NCBI GenBank assembly: GCA_950295325.1
Contig: OX485803.1
Span: 77,515,554 to 77,579,553 of the forward strand
Direction of reading: 5' to 3'
Length of the DNA: 64,000 bases
From: Polytrichum commune
Lineage: Eukaryota > Streptophyta > Polytrichopsida > Polytrichales > Polytrichaceae
Positions 62,201-64,000 of the stretch are shown piece after piece (within the stretch, counting starts at the first letter, position 1; each line of letters begins with the position of its first letter). The notes under the pieces were generated by a model. It did not search any database and was not told where the DNA came from. It saw nothing but the letters and a program-made list of their open reading frames with translations. The position numbers and the translations under genes were made by a program.

Positions 62201-64000
62201 TCACTTCAATGCACGTTTGTTAAACTGATCACTGTACTTGTGGGAAAGTGATTCTTCTGGCAGTGTACAGGAGCTTTTCTAACTCTATCTGCTGGTTTTT
62301 CTGAGAGATATGGAACTAATTATGTGCAATGAGAGTTATAATTGAAACCGTGTGATGACAGGGTGTATCCACTGCACATGCTCCATGAGCTCGAGATCCG
62401 TGTCTGGCTTCTTGCAGTGGAATCAGAGGTGGAGGCACAAGCTGGAAGGGATCAAGAAACCGTTCTTCTAGGACGAGCATTCCCCCCTGGTGTATTGGGC
62501 AGCACGGGACGTCAGAGTAGTGAAACCACACCAGGAAATCCAGTGGATCGCACTGCCATTGCTGTTGAAGCTGTTGACAGTCATCTTAAGAGGTCTAGCA
62601 CCAAATCACAAGCTGCAATCCTATCTGACGACAATGGGCGAGGGTTGGCACGCTCACATAGTATTCAAATTGGGGAGGTCAACACTACTCGCGGTGGAGC
62701 ATCCATGAAGATGAAACGCCGGACAAAGCAGCTGAAGCGTACACCTGTGGATACTACAGAGGAGGGTTCTCCAAGCGATTCAGATGACAGTCGATTAAAT
62801 AATAGTGTTGAACGTCGCAGCAGTTTGGGTGAGGGTTATAGAAGCAGCAGAATTGGTGAGCATCGAGATAGTCTGAACAGACATCACAGTCTTCCGTGTG
62901 TGGAGATCCAAAACAGGGATATTCGAAATCCCGTACCTGAAGTGGATCCTGTAGATAATTGTATTACACCAACTGATGAAGGATCACGGGGGTGGGAAGA
63001 ACGTGTTGGAGAAAGAGAGGTTGAGGGGGCGGTGTTGGCTTTGGTTGAAGTTGGCCAGGTTATAGCAGCCAGGCAATTGCAGCAGAAGCTTTCTCCTGCT
63101 CACATTCCAGTTGAGCTCTTGCTTGTTGAAGCTGCTCAAAAAGTTGCAATTTTGTCTACCCCCATGGTGAAAGGGTCTGTGCCACCTGGTTTTTTCCTTC
63201 CTGCAGTGGAAGAATGTCTTCAGTCTACCGACCTGCCTGCAAATCTTGCATCTGTTACTCCAATGCAGGTAAATTTGACAGAGCTTATGCTGACAGTTTT
63301 GTGGCTATCTGTTTGCTAAATTGAGGGCAGTTTCTTGAGCCACCAATGACACCTATTATATGATATTTCAGGTTCTGAAGGCATTGACCATGGCCTGCCG
63401 AGAGGGATGTGGACGTGGGCATTGTCGCAGAATAGCTGCAGTAGCACAGGTTGGAAATTTCCTGGGCCTCTATTTTACTGAAGCATTTGCAAAATCTCCT
63501 CCTCAGTTACTACAGCTTCTCTCTCTGAAAGGTAAGGAGGCACTTGCTGAGGCCAAGCTATTGGTAGAAACTCATTCCACACCAGCTGCTACAATTGCAA
63601 GGATCCTTGCTGAATCTTTCCTAAAGGTAAATTACTTCACTCAAGAATGTTGAGTGTACAAGTATTAGCCTTGACTGTTCGTCAACATGTTTTAGTTGTG
63701 TTTGTCAATTAGCTAAAGTACTGATTTGAGCCTTGTTATTTCTTGAAAACAGTACTTGGACTTTTCCCAAGATCAGATGTAGGGTTTATCAGAGTTGTAA
63801 GAATTACTTCTGTCCTCCCCAAAGCTCTCCCTTCATGTAGATATCCTTTATATTCAAACCACACCCGATTTGAGTTTCTATGTGATGGAAATTCTGCTTG
63901 GTTAAGTGGCTGCTTGGGCAATCAGGAGTTGCTGGTTGAATGTGACTTCAAAAAATTACAAATTATCTCAATAATGTGTAAGATGTTGGATTTGCAGGGA
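47361..64000 (+). CDS. plant spatacsin (SPG11-like) protein, 22 exons plus start of the 23rd; 3' end outside window
   Basis: Giant protein of the spatacsin family, the plant counterpart of animal SPG11, which works with spastizin and the AP-5 adaptor in lysosome reformation. A comparable endolysosomal or vacuolar role in plants is inferred. In the window it encodes 3059 residues without a stop. ATG is at 47361, with a second in-frame ATG at 47385. Residues 1-952 (exon 1) form the N-terminal region, with LLRLKNWSNNPLPIALF near its start. The middle carries family landmarks: NWDKVSQLLDNVPHSVLYDG, DCDWAQWLLHSRIKGREYDA, HHLRRGRPLAAFQSLL, SCLTVWLEITAAR and EWKELLWDVREERAALWSHC. A Ser/Arg-rich, probably disordered insert lies around residues 2750-2890. 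The Spatacsin_C domain starts near residue 2910 with VGQVIAARQLQQKLSP and ILAESFLK and runs past the edge. Consistent phase at all junctions argues for a functional gene. Confidence 0.93.
51170..56108 (+). other. spatacsin exons 2-9
   Basis: Exon bounds: 51170-51245, 51513-51635, 52134-52377, 52745-53266, 53394-53582, 53799-54113, 54552-55211, 55709-56108. All introns have GT-AG ends and the phases add up. Exon 6 carries the conserved LAFGTVRRSLRKQM; exon 7 begins ELYPSSSFWSTYH; exon 9 contains MAIATLMYGPLPVQKCL and FPTLWHTLVTACYG. Low-value reading frames inside the introns are intronic only. Confidence 0.9.
56739..60003 (+). other. spatacsin exons 10-16
   Basis: Exon bounds: 56739-56881, 57057-57242, 57654-57845, 58171-58722, 59063-59122, 59319-59439, 59787-60003. 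The start of exon 10 is uncertain: acceptors giving starts at 56730, 56739 and 56742 are all phase-compatible and differ by one to four residues. Exon 10 carries GYLEWREALF and LPRWLPRRVRRLLHLAIQ. Exon 14 is only 60 bp and has VGFLGEAQIE. Confidence 0.85.
60293..64000 (+). other. spatacsin exons 17-22 and first bases of exon 23
   Basis: Exon bounds: 60293-60743, 61092-61559, 61764-61880, 62030-62151, 62362-63268, 63372-63626. Exon 23 starts at 63998 after TTTGCAG, and its first codon GGA (Gly) fits the family sequence following ESFLK. Exon 20 ends at an unusual CC|GTAATG donor that still restores phase with exon 21. Exon 21 (907 bp) holds the low-complexity insert and the start of the Spatacsin_C domain. 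Confidence 0.88.

Noticed and set aside
1-64000. CRISPR arrays, rRNA and tRNA genes, organellar insertions
   Set aside because: No regularly spaced repeat-spacer structure, no rRNA-like block and no convincing tRNA B-box with a foldable cloverleaf were seen; no stretch read as plastid or mitochondrial genes.

Overview
The window is nuclear DNA of a land plant. It has GT-AG introns of plant size, Ty1/copia retrotransposon remnants, long AT-rich intergenic tracts and three plant-type genes. The plant-only kinase architecture and the wide, transposon-filled gene spacing fit an early-diverging lineage (bryophyte, lycophyte or fern) better than a compact angiosperm genome. That placement is inference; no marker in the window fixes the species.

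Layout. Bases 1-3183 are the 3' part of a copia element on the + strand: end of integrase, reverse transcriptase and RNase H, broken by one frameshift, then a putative 956-bp 3' LTR. About 100 bp downstream lies an uninterrupted tyrosine-kinase-like (TKL) kinase reading frame (3340-4923) whose upstream exon appears to be missing or displaced. From 4.9 to 28.7 kb there is mostly non-coding, repeat-rich DNA. It holds a second, badly decayed copia fragment (14.6-16.0 kb), several tandem repeats, and a 2.1-kb element with TGTGAG...CTCACA ends and a perfect 5-bp target duplication (21856-23965).

At 28.7-32.5 kb I reconstruct a split gene that no single long frame reveals. It has three coding exons (30440-30605, 31159-31432, 32375-32480) for a predicted 181-residue plastid-targeted DUF3143 protein, twin G-boxes upstream, and a 5' leader containing a triplicated module with a repeated 3' splice site. 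From 32.5 to 47 kb there is again intergenic DNA. It includes a decayed minus-strand coding region (about 40.1-41.85 kb) interrupted by a small inverted-repeat transposon (40506-40893), a second TGTGAG...CTCACA element with its own 5-bp duplication (42096-43753), and a decayed plus-strand coding region (45.3-46.1 kb).

From 47361 to the right edge runs the plant spatacsin (SPG11-like) gene. I could place 22 exons with consistent phase through every junction, giving 3059 codons in the window. The gene continues beyond the edge; its 23rd exon begins at 63998.

The three host genes are all on the + strand and have no evident common pathway: a signalling kinase, a small plastid protein and a large lysosome/vacuole-trafficking protein. 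The most unusual items are the triplicated splice-acceptor module, the pair of duplication-flanked LTR-like elements, the palindrome-rich small transposon inside a decayed gene, and the kinase with an apparently lost beta-3 lysine.
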